From Actinosynnema pretiosum (GTDB lineage: Bacteria > Actinomycetota > Actinomycetes > Mycobacteriales > Pseudonocardiaceae), in NCBI RefSeq assembly GCF_024171695.1, contig NZ_JAMTCF010000032.1:1-62896 (forward strand): a DNA stretch of 62,896 nt, read 5' to 3'. The stretch's first letter is position 1, and each line of letters opens with the position of its first letter. Below the pieces are notes generated by a model, which saw only the letters and a list, made by a program, of their open reading frames with translations, ran no database searches and was not told the DNA's origin. Both the position numbers and the translations under genes were made by a program. Shown here one piece after another: positions 26,242 to 35,264 of the stretch.

Positions 26242-26312
26242 CTGGCTCCGGCTCCGGCTCCGGCTCCGGCTGACGTGAATCTCTTTCACTCCCACCGGGT
26301 AGCCCGGTCGGC

Positions 26313-26636
26313 ATGAGCGAGGAACCGCAGCAGGACCGGGAGTTAGCCACCGACGCCCCGCGCCCGCCGAAGGGCCACCACGTGATCATCGTGGCCGGGC
26401 TGGTCGGTCTCGTGGTGCTCGGTCTGGTGATCCCGAGCATGCGCGCCACCGCGTTCGCGGTGAACGACGACGTGATCTTCTACGTGGCCATGTACGTCCT
26501 GACCCTCGGCCCCATGTACGCCGACGACGGCATGGTGGCTGAGATGGCGGCCAAGCAGGCCGCCAGGGACGAGGTCCGGGCCCGCCGTGAGAACGCCGAG
26601 CGCGCCGCAGCCGGGGAAGACGCCCACGAGTCCTGA
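26313..26636 (+). CDS. Small two-helix membrane protein of unknown function
   Basis: A 107-residue protein: polar N-terminus, two hydrophobic segments (about 23-41 and 49-67), and a charged Ala/Arg/Glu-rich C-terminal helix (MAAKQAARDEVRARREN). I do not recognise the family. ATG 26313 lacks a strong ribosome site. It converges on the histidine kinase gene with 7 bp between stops. Confidence 0.8.
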   Translation: MSEEPQQDRELATDAPRPPKGHHVIIVAGLVGLVVLGLVIPSMRATAFAVNDDVIFYVAMYVLTLGPMYADDGMVAEMAAKQAARDEVRARRENAERAAAGEDAHES

Positions 26637-26643
26637 CCGGGTG

Positions 26644-28038
26644 TTAAGCCCGGTCCTCGTCCAAGCGCTCCGGCCCTGCGGGACCCGCCACCACCGCAGG
26701 ATCACCCGCGCCCGCCTCGGCGGACGGCTCGTCCCCGTCCTCGCGCCCCTCCCCCTCCCCCGCCTCAGCCCCGATCGGCAGCACCACCCGGAACGTCGCC
26801 CCGGGTCGCCCCATCTGCGGCGCCAGGCAGGTCAGTTCGCCCCCGTGCGCCCGCACCACGCCCCGCGCGATCGACAACCCCAACCCCGACCCGCCCCGCC
26901 GCCGGTCCCGCGACTCGTCGAGCCGCACCAGCCGGTCGAAGATCCGCTCCCGCTCCAGCAGCGGCACGCCCGGCCCGTTGTCCGACACCGTCAACCAGGC
27001 CCGGTCCCCGGCCCGCCACACCCGCAGCCGCACCACGCCCTCCGGCCCGGTGGCCTGCCGCGCGTTGTCCACCAAATTCACCAGCACCTGCGCCAACCGC
27101 TCCGCGTCCGCCACCACCACGACCCGCTCGCCCTCGGCCTCGACGTCCAGATCCGGCGCCAGCAACCGGCTCCGCGCCACCTCCGCCTCGGCCAGCCCGA
27201 GCAGGTCCACCGACCCCACCTGCAGCTCCAGCCCCGCGTCTATCCGCGCCAGCTGCAACAAATCGTCCACCAGCCGCCCGGCCCGCCGCGCCTCCCGCAC
27301 CAGCAGCAGGTTGAACTGCTCCCGCTCCTCCGCCGACGAGCTCTGCACCAGCGCCTCGGCCACCGCCTGCACCCCGGCGATCGGGGTGCGCAGCTCGTGC
27401 GCCGCGTCCGCCACGAACCGCTTGGTCCGCTGCTCCGACCCCTCCAGCGAGTCGAGCATGTCGTCGAACGCCGCCGCAGCCCGCCCCAGCTCGTTCTCCA
27501 CCCGCGACGGGTTGAGCCGGTGCCCGCGCCGCCCGGCCGCGATCGAGCGGGCCAGCGTCGTCATCGCGTCCAGCGGCGCCAGCGCCCGGCGCACCACCCA
27601 CACCAGCGCCACCACCGCCCCGCCGATGGCCGCGAGCCCACCCGTCACCAGCACGCTCCGCAGCCGCGACTGCGCCGCAGACAGCACGCTCGTGTCCGCG
27701 TACAGCGTCACCGTGGACCCGTCCGCGAGGTTCCGGGTCACCTCCCGCCGCACGTCCCCGCTGGGCTCCTGCCCGAACTTCAGCCCGGTCGGCAGCTCCA
27801 CCAGCACCCGGACGCCCCGGTTCTCCAGCCGGTTCACCAGCTCCGCGCCCCGCACCCGCTGCTTCACGAACTGCTGCGCCGCGCGCGCCTTGTCCTGGAG
27901 CACCGCGTCCATGTCCCGCCGCGACTGGGCCTCGAACTGCGAGTCCACCAGCAGCACCAGCCCGAGCACGACCACCGCCAGCACCGCCGCCGACGACACC
28001 GTGACCCGGCGCCGCAGCGAGACCGTGCGCAGGCTCAC
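26644..28038 (-). CDS. Sensor histidine kinase
   Basis: A 464-residue kinase: membrane helix 1 (about 10-31), an extracellular sensor of about 95 residues, helix 2 (about 129-149), HAMP (150-205), HisKA with phosphoacceptor His214 (DAAHELRTPIAG) and a complete HATPase domain (NLVDNARQAT, DNGPGVP, GGSGLGLSIA). The acidic C-terminal tail is low-complexity. GTG 28038 overlaps the response regulator stop by 4 nt. The ligand of the sensor domain is unknown. Confidence 0.93.
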   Translation of the reverse strand: MSLRTVSLRRRVTVSSAAVLAVVVLGLVLLVDSQFEAQSRRDMDAVLQDKARAAQQFVKQRVRGAELVNRLENRGVRVLVELPTGLKFGQEPSGDVRREVTRNLADGSTVTLYADTSVLSAAQSRLRSVLVTGGLAAIGGAVVALVWVVRRALAPLDAMTTLARSIAAGRRGHRLNPSRVENELGRAAAAFDDMLDSLEGSEQRTKRFVADAAHELRTPIAGVQAVAEALVQSSSAEEREQFNLLLVREARRAGRLVDDLLQLARIDAGLELQVGSVDLLGLAEAEVARSRLLAPDLDVEAEGERVVVVADAERLAQVLVNLVDNARQATGPEGVVRLRVWRAGDRAWLTVSDNGPGVPLLERERIFDRLVRLDESRDRRRGGSGLGLSIARGVVRAHGGELTCLAPQMGRPGATFRVVLPIGAEAGEGEGREDGDEPSAEAGAGDPAVVAGPAGPERLDEDRA

Positions 28039-28712
28039 GAGTCCTCCGCGCGCAGCACGTACCCCAGTCCCCGGACGGTGTGCAGCAGCCGGGGCCCGTG
28101 CTCCTCCAGCTTCCGGCGCAGGGCGCTGACGTGCACCTCGACCAGGTTCGGGTCGTAGTCCTCGTACCCCCACACCGCCGTGAGGATCTGCGTCTTGCCG
28201 ACGACCCGCCCCCGCTGCGCCGCCAGGTACCGCAGCAGCCGCAGCTCGGTGGCCGTCAGCTCGACCTGCGCGTTCCCCCGCACGACCACGGCCGAGTCCG
28301 CGTCGACGACCAGATCCCCGATCTGCACCGTCGACGGCGTGCGCCCCAGCCGCCGCAGCACCGCGCTCACCCGAGCCACGACCTCGGCGAGCACGAACGG
28401 CTTGGTCACGTAGTCGTCGGCCCCCCGGTCCAGCCCGCGCAGCCGGTCCTGCACCCCGTCCCGAGCAGTGAGCATCACCACACCGGCCCCGCTCCCCCGC
28501 CGGATCACCTCCAGCAGCGCGAACCCGTCACGCCCTGGAAGCATCACGTCCAGCACGACGAGGTCAGGCCGGAACCGCGTCAACTCCCCTTCCAGATCAC
28601 GCCCGTCGGGCCGAACCCGCACCTGGTAACCCTGCTCGCGCAGGGCCGAGCCCACCGCGGCCCCGATAGCCTCCGCGTCCTCGATCACCAGCACCCTGGC
28701 AGCAGTTGGCAC
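28035..28712 (-). CDS. OmpR-family response regulator
   Basis: A 225-residue regulator with a receiver domain (acid pocket ED at 11-12, phosphoacceptor Asp55 in VVLDVMLPG, KPF Lys) and an OmpR winged helix (LRLLRYLAAQRGRVV, VEVHVSALRRKLE, TVRGLGYVL). It precedes its kinase with a 4-nt overlap, so the two are made together. GTG 28712. It diverges from a small membrane protein gene at 28825, a possible regulon member. Confidence 0.94.
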   Translation of the reverse strand: MPTAARVLVIEDAEAIGAAVGSALREQGYQVRVRPDGRDLEGELTRFRPDLVVLDVMLPGRDGFALLEVIRRGSGAGVVMLTARDGVQDRLRGLDRGADDYVTKPFVLAEVVARVSAVLRRLGRTPSTVQIGDLVVDADSAVVVRGNAQVELTATELRLLRYLAAQRGRVVGKTQILTAVWGYEDYDPNLVEVHVSALRRKLEEHGPRLLHTVRGLGYVLRAEDS

Positions 28713-28824
28713 GGTCCCATTCTGCGACCGATCGCCCTCCCGCGTCCGCCGACCTTCAGCCCACGCTCAGCTGCACACCCGAGCCCCCACGACAACCCGA
28801 CACGCCGTCTGCCAACATCCACCC

Positions 28825-29295
28825 GTGGCGCTTCGGCTCAACCCCGTCCGGTGGGCGCTCGTGCTCCTCGTCGTCGGCCTCGCCGCGATAGCGGTGGTGG
28901 TCGCCCTGTCCTGGCCGGAAGGCACAGCGGAGGGCGCGCTGACCGAGGCCACCGTGACCACCCCGGCCCCGTGCAGCGGCCCGGAGGCCTTCGACCGAGT
29001 CGCCTACGACCTGGACGGCACCCGCCACGAGGCCAAGCTGGACGGCTGCGGCCACAGCGAGAACGAGGTCGTGCGCGTGATCGTGCGGGCGGGCGCGACG
29101 GCGGACACCCTGCTCCAGTCGGCGAGCACCGTGCCGGACGACACCGTGCCGTTGGCGGGCCGCCTGAGCGGAATGCTGGTCTGCCTGAGCGGCCTGGCGG
29201 GAGGCCTCTACGCCTACCTACTGATCCGCCGCAGCACCACCCCACTGCCCACACCACTGCCCGCGCTGATCCCTCGGAACGGGGTCACGCCCTAA
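28825..29295 (+). CDS. Small membrane protein with extracellular domain, unknown function
   Basis: A 156-residue protein with two membrane helices (about 10-29 and 114-134) enclosing an extracellular region with two cysteines (TPAPCSGPE, LDGCGHSEN) that may form a disulfide. I do not recognise the family; the topology resembles DUF3592-like proteins but this is a weak resemblance. Position next to the divergent two-component system suggests possible control by it (inference). Confidence 0.75.
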   Translation: MALRLNPVRWALVLLVVGLAAIAVVVALSWPEGTAEGALTEATVTTPAPCSGPEAFDRVAYDLDGTRHEAKLDGCGHSENEVVRVIVRAGATADTLLQSASTVPDDTVPLAGRLSGMLVCLSGLAGGLYAYLLIRRSTTPLPTPLPALIPRNGVTP

Positions 29296-29362
29296 CCGGA
29301 CCGGGGTCAGGCCCACCCCCCCTGACCGGAGGGGCGACCGGACGGGACGAACGCTCACCAAA

Positions 29363-29393
29363 CTGCCAACTGTTGACTGCCAACAGTTGACAG
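29363..29393. terminator. AT-rich hairpin of the CTGCCAACTGTTG family
   Basis: CTG-C-CAACTGTTG / CAACAGTTG-A-CAG, a 5-nt loop and a single mismatch. It lies 68 bp after the small membrane protein gene. A related hairpin with the same arm occurs at 42054-42091. Confidence 0.65.
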
Positions 29394-29607
29394 CAATCCG
29401 CTGACCAGCAGCGACGCACGGCGAGCGAACAATTTGTCCCCAAACTGGTGAACTTTGATGACAGCACACGCAAAGCAGAAGGCAAGGGGGAGGACCGCTC
29501 GGGAAGGCAGGAGTAGATGGGGGCGCGTGCAAAACCGAAGGCGAGTGAGCCTGAAGAAGCACGCCAGGTAGAAGGCGCACGCAAGCCGGGCCGGTCGACG
29601 TAGGCGC

Positions 29608-29797
29608 CTCGCGGGCTGCAGGGCGAGCGCAGCGAGCCCGCAGCACCCCGTTCCGCGCGTCCCTCGTCTCCGTTTGGCCTGGCGAAGCCCGAGCGCAGGT
29701 GTCAAGACGCCGCCGCACCGCCCGGCAGACCACACGAGTCAAACGGCGTCTTGACGCCTGTGCTTGCCTGAAAGGAGGCCAAACGGAGACGAGGGAC
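29608..29797. repeat. REPIN-like pair: REP-like copy 2 with an inverted partner
   Basis: 29608-29701 is a full copy of the window's REP-like repeat. A partial copy in reverse orientation follows (about 29756-29797), giving 22-bp perfect outer arms (29659-29680 and 29776-29797) and inner 12-bp perfect arms GTCAAGACGCCG/CGGCGTCTTGAC (29701-29712, 29744-29755). No transposase is present, so this is an unoccupied site relative to the IS-bearing copies at the window ends. The surrounding 29296-30033 stretch has no gene I can support and a lower GC content than its neighbours. Confidence 0.8.
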
Positions 29798-30033
29798 CCC
29801 ACCCACCGCAGTCCTTCGCCGTAAACCGGACCACCAACAAAACGGCCACCGGCCGGCAGAGCCCGTCCCTCTCGTTTTTGGAGGCCTGCCCCGCCGGCGA
29901 GGCGAGCCCTTCAGCTCTTGATCTTGCAACTCGCCAAGCAGCGAAGATCACCAGAAATATTCGCCGGCGACGCTCCTCGCCGAGTCTCTATGTTGGACAG
30001 CTCTCAACTCAGCCGAAGGAGCAGATCCACAGC

Positions 30034-30324
30034 ATGGCGAAGTACACCCCTGGGATGACCGTGATGTTCAAGCACCAGAAGCACGTGGTCCTCAAGACGA
30101 ACCTGAAGGCCGACGGCAAGGACGCGCTGATGATCACGCCGCTGCACAAGGACAAGCCGTCCGGCGACGCCTCCTACATCAGGGCGAACACCAGTTGGGA
30201 CTACCGCTGGTTCCAGCTCGGTCATGGAACGGTCGTCGAGACCGCCACGGTCTCCAACACCGGCAGCTTCCCGTTCTCCCTCAACGGAGAGACGCTGAAG
30301 ACCCTCCTGAAGGCGCTGAACTAG
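30034..30324 (+). CDS. Small hypothetical protein, 96 residues
   Basis: Starts at ATG 30034, 12 bp after GAAGGAGC. It is basic at the N-terminus and predicted beta-rich, with motifs TVMFKHQKHVVLKTNL and a Trp/Tyr patch (TSWDYRWFQLGHG). No signal peptide or membrane segment. I do not recognise the family. Its codons contain somewhat more A and T than the genome norm and it stands alone after REP-like repeats and low-GC DNA, which may indicate horizontal acquisition (inference). Confidence 0.7.
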   Translation: MAKYTPGMTVMFKHQKHVVLKTNLKADGKDALMITPLHKDKPSGDASYIRANTSWDYRWFQLGHGTVVETATVSNTGSFPFSLNGETLKTLLKALN

Positions 30325-30433
30325 GTCCTCCAGCGCTCTAGGGACGTCCCCGCGCCCACTTGCCCCACCGGTACGCCGCACTGCGGCACCTGAGGCACGC
30401 GGGGGAGGGAGGAGCCCCGTCCGCCGCCGCTCC

Positions 30434-31162
30434 TCAAGCCGCCCAACGCGAACAACGTCCCTGGTAATACCTCAACAAAACCGCCTCAACCACCCGCTCA
30501 TGCGCCCCGATCGGCTCAGACACGACCTCGGCGCCACACTCCCGCATCCCCCGGTGGAAAACCCCAGGCGCCAACAACCACGACGCCACCGCAACCCGCC
30601 CACCGCTACCACCAGCACCAGCCGCGACCTCAGCCACCACATCCCCAATCCGAGGCGAAGCAGTAGCCGCATACCCCACCCGAACCGGCCCCCCAACCCG
30701 CCGCGCCAGCACCTCCGCGACCTCCCGAACCTCCCCCAACGCCCGAGCGTCCGAAGACCCAGCCGCCCCGAGCACAACCGGGTCCCCCTCCCGCCACCCG
30801 GCTTCCCGCAACCGCTCCACCACCGCAGGCACCACCGCCGCCCCGATCGGCTCCGTGATCACCACATCCCGGTGCCCGGACGCCACGACCTGCGCAGGCA
30901 CGTCAACCCGCACGTGGTACCCCGCCGCCAAGAACGCGGGCACCACCACCGCCGCCCCCCGAACCTCCCGCAGCACCGCGGTCACATCAGGCTGCCGCAC
31001 ATCCGCGTACGCGACCCGAACGTCGACCCCACCCCGCTCCCGCACCAACCGCGCGATCTCCTCGACGACCACACCCCCACCCGGATGCCGAGTCCCGTGC
31101 GCCACCAGAACCAGCACGTCGCCCGCTCCACCCGCGCCGCTCACACCGCTCACGCCGCTCAC
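30434..31162 (-). CDS. Sirohydrochlorin chelatase-like protein (CbiX/SirB type)
   Basis: A 242-residue two-lobed chelatase of the CbiX family, with HGTRHPGGG near the N-terminus and AGYHVRVDVP supplying metal-binding His residues. It inserts Fe2+ (or Co2+) into sirohydrochlorin; its place at the end of the nitrite reductase operon points to siroheme for NirB. The GTG start at 31162 overlaps the nnaR stop by 4 nt. The first 12 codons repeat GTGAGCGG units, so the true start could be at any of three nearby GTGs. Confidence 0.9.
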   Translation of the reverse strand: MSGVSGVSGAGGAGDVLVLVAHGTRHPGGGVVVEEIARLVRERGGVDVRVAYADVRQPDVTAVLREVRGAAVVVPAFLAAGYHVRVDVPAQVVASGHRDVVITEPIGAAVVPAVVERLREAGWREGDPVVLGAAGSSDARALGEVREVAEVLARRVGGPVRVGYAATASPRIGDVVAEVAAGAGGSGGRVAVASWLLAPGVFHRGMRECGAEVVSEPIGAHERVVEAVLLRYYQGRCSRWAA

Positions 31163-32346
31163 ACCGCCACCCCACCGCACTCGAACCGCGAAGGCTCCAC
31201 CGCCAACCGGTACCCCCGCTTCACCACGGTGGCCACCACCCCCGGATCGCCCAACGCAGTCCGCAACCGCCCCACCGCCGTCTCCACCGCGTGCTCCTCC
31301 CCACCCCCTGGCAACGCCGCCAACAACTCCCGCCGCGACACCACCCGCCCCCGCGCCTCCACCAACGCCCGCAGCACCGCCATCGGCGCAGGCGCGACAG
31401 GCCGCAACTCCCCGTCCACCAGCACCCCCTGCCCCCGCAGCTCGATCTCCCGCCCCTCCACGGGAACCCGAACCGCCCGAGCAGGCAGCTCCACCACGAC
31501 CTCCCGAGCCAACGCCCCCATCCGCGCCCGCCCCGGCTGCACAACGGGAATCCCCACCGCCACCAGCGGCCCGGCCGCGATCGCCCCCACGCACACCACC
31601 AGCACCCGCCGCAACGCCGCGAGCACCTCCTCGTACCGCCCCATCTGCCGAGCCACGTCCAACACCGACGCCGCCGCCGGGGCCGACGTGAACGTCATCG
31701 CGTCCACCTGCCCCGACAGCACCCCCTCCAACAACCGCTCCAGCGGTCCGGGATCAGCGGGCCCGGTCCACCGGTACACCGGCACCTCGACCACCTCCGC
31801 CCCGGCGTCCCGCAGCGCCCCGGTGAACTCCGGCAGCGGAATCCCGTGCAACTGCACCGCGATCCGCTTCCCCGCCACCCCCAACCCCAGCAGGTGCTCC
31901 AGCAGCTCCGCGTTGGACTCGCTCGACGGCGACCAGTCCTCCACCAACCCGGCGGCCCGCACCGCGCCCCGGGCCTTCGGCCCGCGCGCCAGCAGCAACC
32001 CGTCCCCGAGCGCCGCCAGCAACCGAGCCCCGAGCCCCCACCCCTCGGCAGCCTCGACCCACCCCCGGAACCCGATCCCGGTGGTCGCCACCACCGCGTC
32101 GACCGGCCGGGCGAGCACCAGCTCCGTGGCCTCCAACAACTTCGCGTCGTCGTGCAGCGGCACGATCCGGATCGCCGGCCCGTGCAGCACCGCGGCGCCC
32201 TTGCGCTCCAGCAGCGCCACCAGCTCCTCCGCGCGCCGAGCGGCCGTGACCCCCACGGTGAACCCCGCGAGCGGACCGACCCCACCCCCAGCCCCACCAC
32301 CCGCAGCCCCAGCCCCCCCGCCCCCGACGCCCTCGCCCCCGGTCAC
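31159..32346 (-). CDS. nnaR: Nitrate assimilation regulator NnaR (HemD domain plus winged helix)
   Basis: A 395-residue fusion: an N-terminal uroporphyrinogen-III synthase-like (HemD) domain (about 25-270) and a C-terminal OmpR-type DNA-binding winged helix (about 300-385: RVVSRRELLAALPGG, AVGRLRTALG, VKRGYRL). In Streptomyces and mycobacteria proteins with this architecture (NnaR) are needed with GlnR to express nitrate and nitrite assimilation genes. It overlaps both nirD (GTGA) and the chelatase gene by 4 nt. The N-terminal 20 residues are Gly-rich. Whether the HemD part retains synthase activity cannot be told from sequence. Confidence 0.9.
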   Translation of the reverse strand: MTGGEGVGGGGAGAAGGGAGGGVGPLAGFTVGVTAARRAEELVALLERKGAAVLHGPAIRIVPLHDDAKLLEATELVLARPVDAVVATTGIGFRGWVEAAEGWGLGARLLAALGDGLLLARGPKARGAVRAAGLVEDWSPSSESNAELLEHLLGLGVAGKRIAVQLHGIPLPEFTGALRDAGAEVVEVPVYRWTGPADPGPLERLLEGVLSGQVDAMTFTSAPAAASVLDVARQMGRYEEVLAALRRVLVVCVGAIAAGPLVAVGIPVVQPGRARMGALAREVVVELPARAVRVPVEGREIELRGQGVLVDGELRPVAPAPMAVLRALVEARGRVVSRRELLAALPGGGEEHAVETAVGRLRTALGDPGVVATVVKRGYRLAVEPSRFECGGVAV

Positions 32347-32663
32347 GGCGCGCCCACCCGCACGACGCCGTCCACCACGCTGACCGGGTACGACGCCACC
32401 AGCACCGACGGGTCGTCCAAGCACTTCCCGGTGCTCAGCTCGAACGCCTGCTTGTACAGCGGCGAGATCACCACGGGCACCCCGCCCCGGTCCCCGACGA
32501 TGCCGCGCGAGAGCACGGCCGCGCCGCTGAACGGGTCGACGTTGCCGAGCGCGTGCAGCTCCCCGTCGCTGGTGAGGAACAGCGCCACCTGCGTCCCGTC
32601 GGGCAGCAGGGCGGCGACGCCGCGCTCGGGCTGCAGCGCGCTCAGCTCGCACACTGGAGTCAT
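32343..32663 (-). CDS. nirD: Nitrite reductase (NADH) small subunit NirD
   Basis: A Rieske-fold subunit of about 106 residues (GNVDPFSGAAVLSRGI, PLYKQAFELSTG) without Rieske Cys/His ligands, as usual for NirD. ATG 32663 is preferred because AGGAGTGT precedes it; an ATG at 32681 overlapping the nirB stop is the alternative. It pairs with NirB for six-electron reduction of nitrite to ammonium in the cytoplasm. Confidence 0.94.
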   Translation of the reverse strand: MTPVCELSALQPERGVAALLPDGTQVALFLTSDGELHALGNVDPFSGAAVLSRGIVGDRGGVPVVISPLYKQAFELSTGKCLDDPSVLVASYPVSVVDGVVRVGAP

Positions 32664-32677
32664 GGGGCACACTCCTG

Positions 32678-35182
32678 TCATCGGGCCACCTCAGGGATTC
32701 CGAGCACGACCGGCACGCGCTGGCCCCGCTCCTCGCGGAAGGAGATCGTGGGGTCGGGCGCTCCCGGCGCGTTCACGAACGACGTGAACCGCGCCAGCTT
32801 CTCCGGGTCGTCGAGCACTCCCCGCCACTCGTCGGCGTAGGAGTCGACGTGCTTGGCCATCGCGGCTTCCAGGTCAGCGCAGATGCCGAGGCTGTCGTGC
32901 ACGATCACGTCGCGCAGGTGGTCGAGCCCGCCCTCCATGGACTCGATCCACGGCGCCGTGCGCTGGAGCTTGTCGGCGGTGCGGATGTAGAACACCAGGA
33001 ACCGGTCGATGATCTTGATCAACGTCTCCGTGTCCACGTCGGACACTAGGAGCTCGGCGTGCCGGGGCGTGAACCCGCCGTTGCCGCCGACGTACAGGTT
33101 CCACCCGTTCTCCGTCGCGATGACCCCGAAGTCCTTGCCGCGCGCCTCCGCGCACTCGCGCGCGCACCCCGACACCGCCGACTTGAACTTGTGCGGCGAC
33201 CGCAGCCCCCGGTAGCGCAGCTCCAGCTCGATCGCGAGCCCCACCGAGTCCTGCACGCCGAAGCGGCACCAGGTCGACCCGACGCAGGACTTCACCGTGC
33301 GCAGCGACTTCCCGTAGGCGTGCCCGGACTCGAACCCCGCGTCCACCAACCGCCGCCAGATGTGCGGCAGCTGGTCCACGGTCGCCCCGAACAGGTCGAT
33401 CCGCTGCCCGCCGGTGATCTTCGTGTAGAGCCCGTAGTCCCGCGCCACCTCGCCGATCACGATCAGCTTCTCCGGCGTGATCTCGCCGCCGGGGATGCGC
33501 GGCACCACCGAGTAGGTGCCGTTGCGCTGGATGTTCGCCAGGAACCGGTCGTTGGTGTCCTGGAGCGTGACCTGCTCGCCGCCCAGGATGTGCCCGTTCT
33601 CCAGCGAGGCCAGGATCGAGGCGACGGCGGGCTTGCACAGGTCGCACCCCCGCCCGCTGCCGTACCTGGCGACCAGCTCGCTGAACGTCCCGATCCCGGT
33701 GGAGCGGACGATCTCGAACAGCTCGGCGCGGGACTGCGGGAAGTGCTCGCACAGCGCGCGGGACTGCTCGACCCCGCACTCCGCCAACAACTTCTTCAGC
33801 ATCGGCACGCACGAGCCGCAGCCGGTGCCCGCCTTGGTGCAGGCCTTGATGCCCGGCACGTCCACGGCCTGACCGCTGGTGATCACGTCGGTGATCTGCT
33901 GCTTGGTGACCGCGTGGCAGGAGCACACCTGCGCGTCCGCGGGCAGCGCCAGCTCGACCGCCGCCGCGCCGATGAGGGACACCGGGTCGCCGGGCACCGG
34001 GCGGCCGACGAGCGGGCGCAGCGCCGCGTACCTGGAGGCGTCGCCGACGAGCACGCCGCCGAGGAGGGTCTTGGCGTCGTCGGAGACGACGACCTTGGCG
34101 TACGTGCCCGCCACGGCGTCGTTGACCACGACCTCCAGCGCGCCGGGCGCGGTCGCGTGCGCGTCGCCGAACGAGGCGACGTCGACGCCGAGCAGCTTGA
34201 GCTTGGTGGAGGTGTCCGCGCCGGGGAACTCCGCCGCCCCGCCGAGCAGCCGGTCCGCGACCACCTCGGCCATCGCGTAGCCGGGCGCGACCAGCCCGTA
34301 CACCGCGCCGCCGACGAGCGCGCACTCGCCGATGGCGTACACGTCCGGGTCGGAGGTGCGGCAGCCGCCGTCCACGACGACGCCGCCGCGCGGGCCGACG
34401 TCGAGCCCGGCCGCGCGGGCCAGCTCGTCGCGGGGCCGGATGCCCGCCGAGAACACCACGACGTCCAGGTCCAGCTCGCGGCCGTCGGACAGGGTGGCGG
34501 CGAGCCGGTCGCCGTCGCGGGTGACGGCTGCGGCCGAGACCCCGGTGTGGACGGTCAGGCCGAGCTTCTCGACCATGCGCTTGAGCAGCGCGCCGCCGCC
34601 CTCGTCGACCTGGATCGGCATCAGGCGCGGGCCCAGCTCGACCACGTGCGGGGAGATCCCCATGCCGCGCAGGGCGTTCGCGGCCTCCAGGCCGAGCAGC
34701 CCGCCGCCGAGGACCATGCCCGCGCGGCGGCCGACGCCCCGGTGCCCCGCGCCCCGGCGTTTCGCTGCCTCGACGGTCGCCCGGATCGCGTCCAGGTCGT
34801 CGATGGTGCGGTAGACGTGGCAGCCGGGCAGGTCGCGGCCGGGGACCGGCGGCACGAACGCGCTGGAGCCGGTGGCCAGCACGAGCGCGTCGTAGGCCAG
34901 CTCGGCCCCGGCGGAGGTGCGCACGCGCTTGGCCGCGCGGTCGACCTCGGTGACCGACTCGCCGAGGCGCAGCTCCACCGCGTCGTCGTGCGGCTCCAGC
35001 GCGAGGGTCGTCGCGTCCCAGGTGTCGACGTAGCTGGAGAGCGCGACCCGGTCGTACGCGGCCCTGGGCTCCTCGGCCAGGACCACCACGCGCCAGGTCC
35101 CGTCGACGTCCCTCTCCCGCACCGCCTGGACCAGGCGGTGCCCGACCATGCCGTGACCGACGACCAGAAGCGTCCGCGTCAT
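32678..35182 (-). CDS. nirB: Nitrite reductase (NADH) large subunit NirB
   Basis: An 834-residue assimilatory nitrite reductase: FAD (VVGHGMVG) and NAD (GMVLGGGLLGLEAA) domains, a BFD-like [2Fe-2S] region (CSCHAVTKQQ and CTKAGTGCGSC), then siroheme/[4Fe-4S] binding with C-x5-C (CVGSTWC) and C-x3-C (CARECA). ATG 35182 is preceded by a strong AGGAGGT; the in-frame ATG at 35191 would overlap it. A GlnR-like box lies 45-82 nt upstream. It begins a run with nirD, nnaR and the chelatase joined by overlaps. Confidence 0.96.
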   Translation of the reverse strand: MTRTLLVVGHGMVGHRLVQAVRERDVDGTWRVVVLAEEPRAAYDRVALSSYVDTWDATTLALEPHDDAVELRLGESVTEVDRAAKRVRTSAGAELAYDALVLATGSSAFVPPVPGRDLPGCHVYRTIDDLDAIRATVEAAKRRGAGHRGVGRRAGMVLGGGLLGLEAANALRGMGISPHVVELGPRLMPIQVDEGGGALLKRMVEKLGLTVHTGVSAAAVTRDGDRLAATLSDGRELDLDVVVFSAGIRPRDELARAAGLDVGPRGGVVVDGGCRTSDPDVYAIGECALVGGAVYGLVAPGYAMAEVVADRLLGGAAEFPGADTSTKLKLLGVDVASFGDAHATAPGALEVVVNDAVAGTYAKVVVSDDAKTLLGGVLVGDASRYAALRPLVGRPVPGDPVSLIGAAAVELALPADAQVCSCHAVTKQQITDVITSGQAVDVPGIKACTKAGTGCGSCVPMLKKLLAECGVEQSRALCEHFPQSRAELFEIVRSTGIGTFSELVARYGSGRGCDLCKPAVASILASLENGHILGGEQVTLQDTNDRFLANIQRNGTYSVVPRIPGGEITPEKLIVIGEVARDYGLYTKITGGQRIDLFGATVDQLPHIWRRLVDAGFESGHAYGKSLRTVKSCVGSTWCRFGVQDSVGLAIELELRYRGLRSPHKFKSAVSGCARECAEARGKDFGVIATENGWNLYVGGNGGFTPRHAELLVSDVDTETLIKIIDRFLVFYIRTADKLQRTAPWIESMEGGLDHLRDVIVHDSLGICADLEAAMAKHVDSYADEWRGVLDDPEKLARFTSFVNAPGAPDPTISFREERGQRVPVVLGIPEVAR

Positions 35183-35226
35183 CGAAACCAACCTCCTCCG
35201 ACCCGGAGAAATGCTTACCGGGAACG

Positions 35227-35264
35227 GTATCGCTGGAAAGACGTGCGAGTTTCGCGAGCGTTAA
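35227..35264 (-). promoter_or_regulatory. GlnR-type box upstream of nirB
   Basis: On the minus strand TTAAC-N6-GAAAC-N6-GTCTT-N6-GATAC, matching the four-part actinobacterial GlnR pattern gTnAC-n6-GaAAc with exact 6-nt spacers. An adjacent palindrome TACCG-N4-CGGTA (35216-35229) slightly overlaps its promoter-proximal end and could be the site of a partner such as NnaR (inference). Confidence 0.75.
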
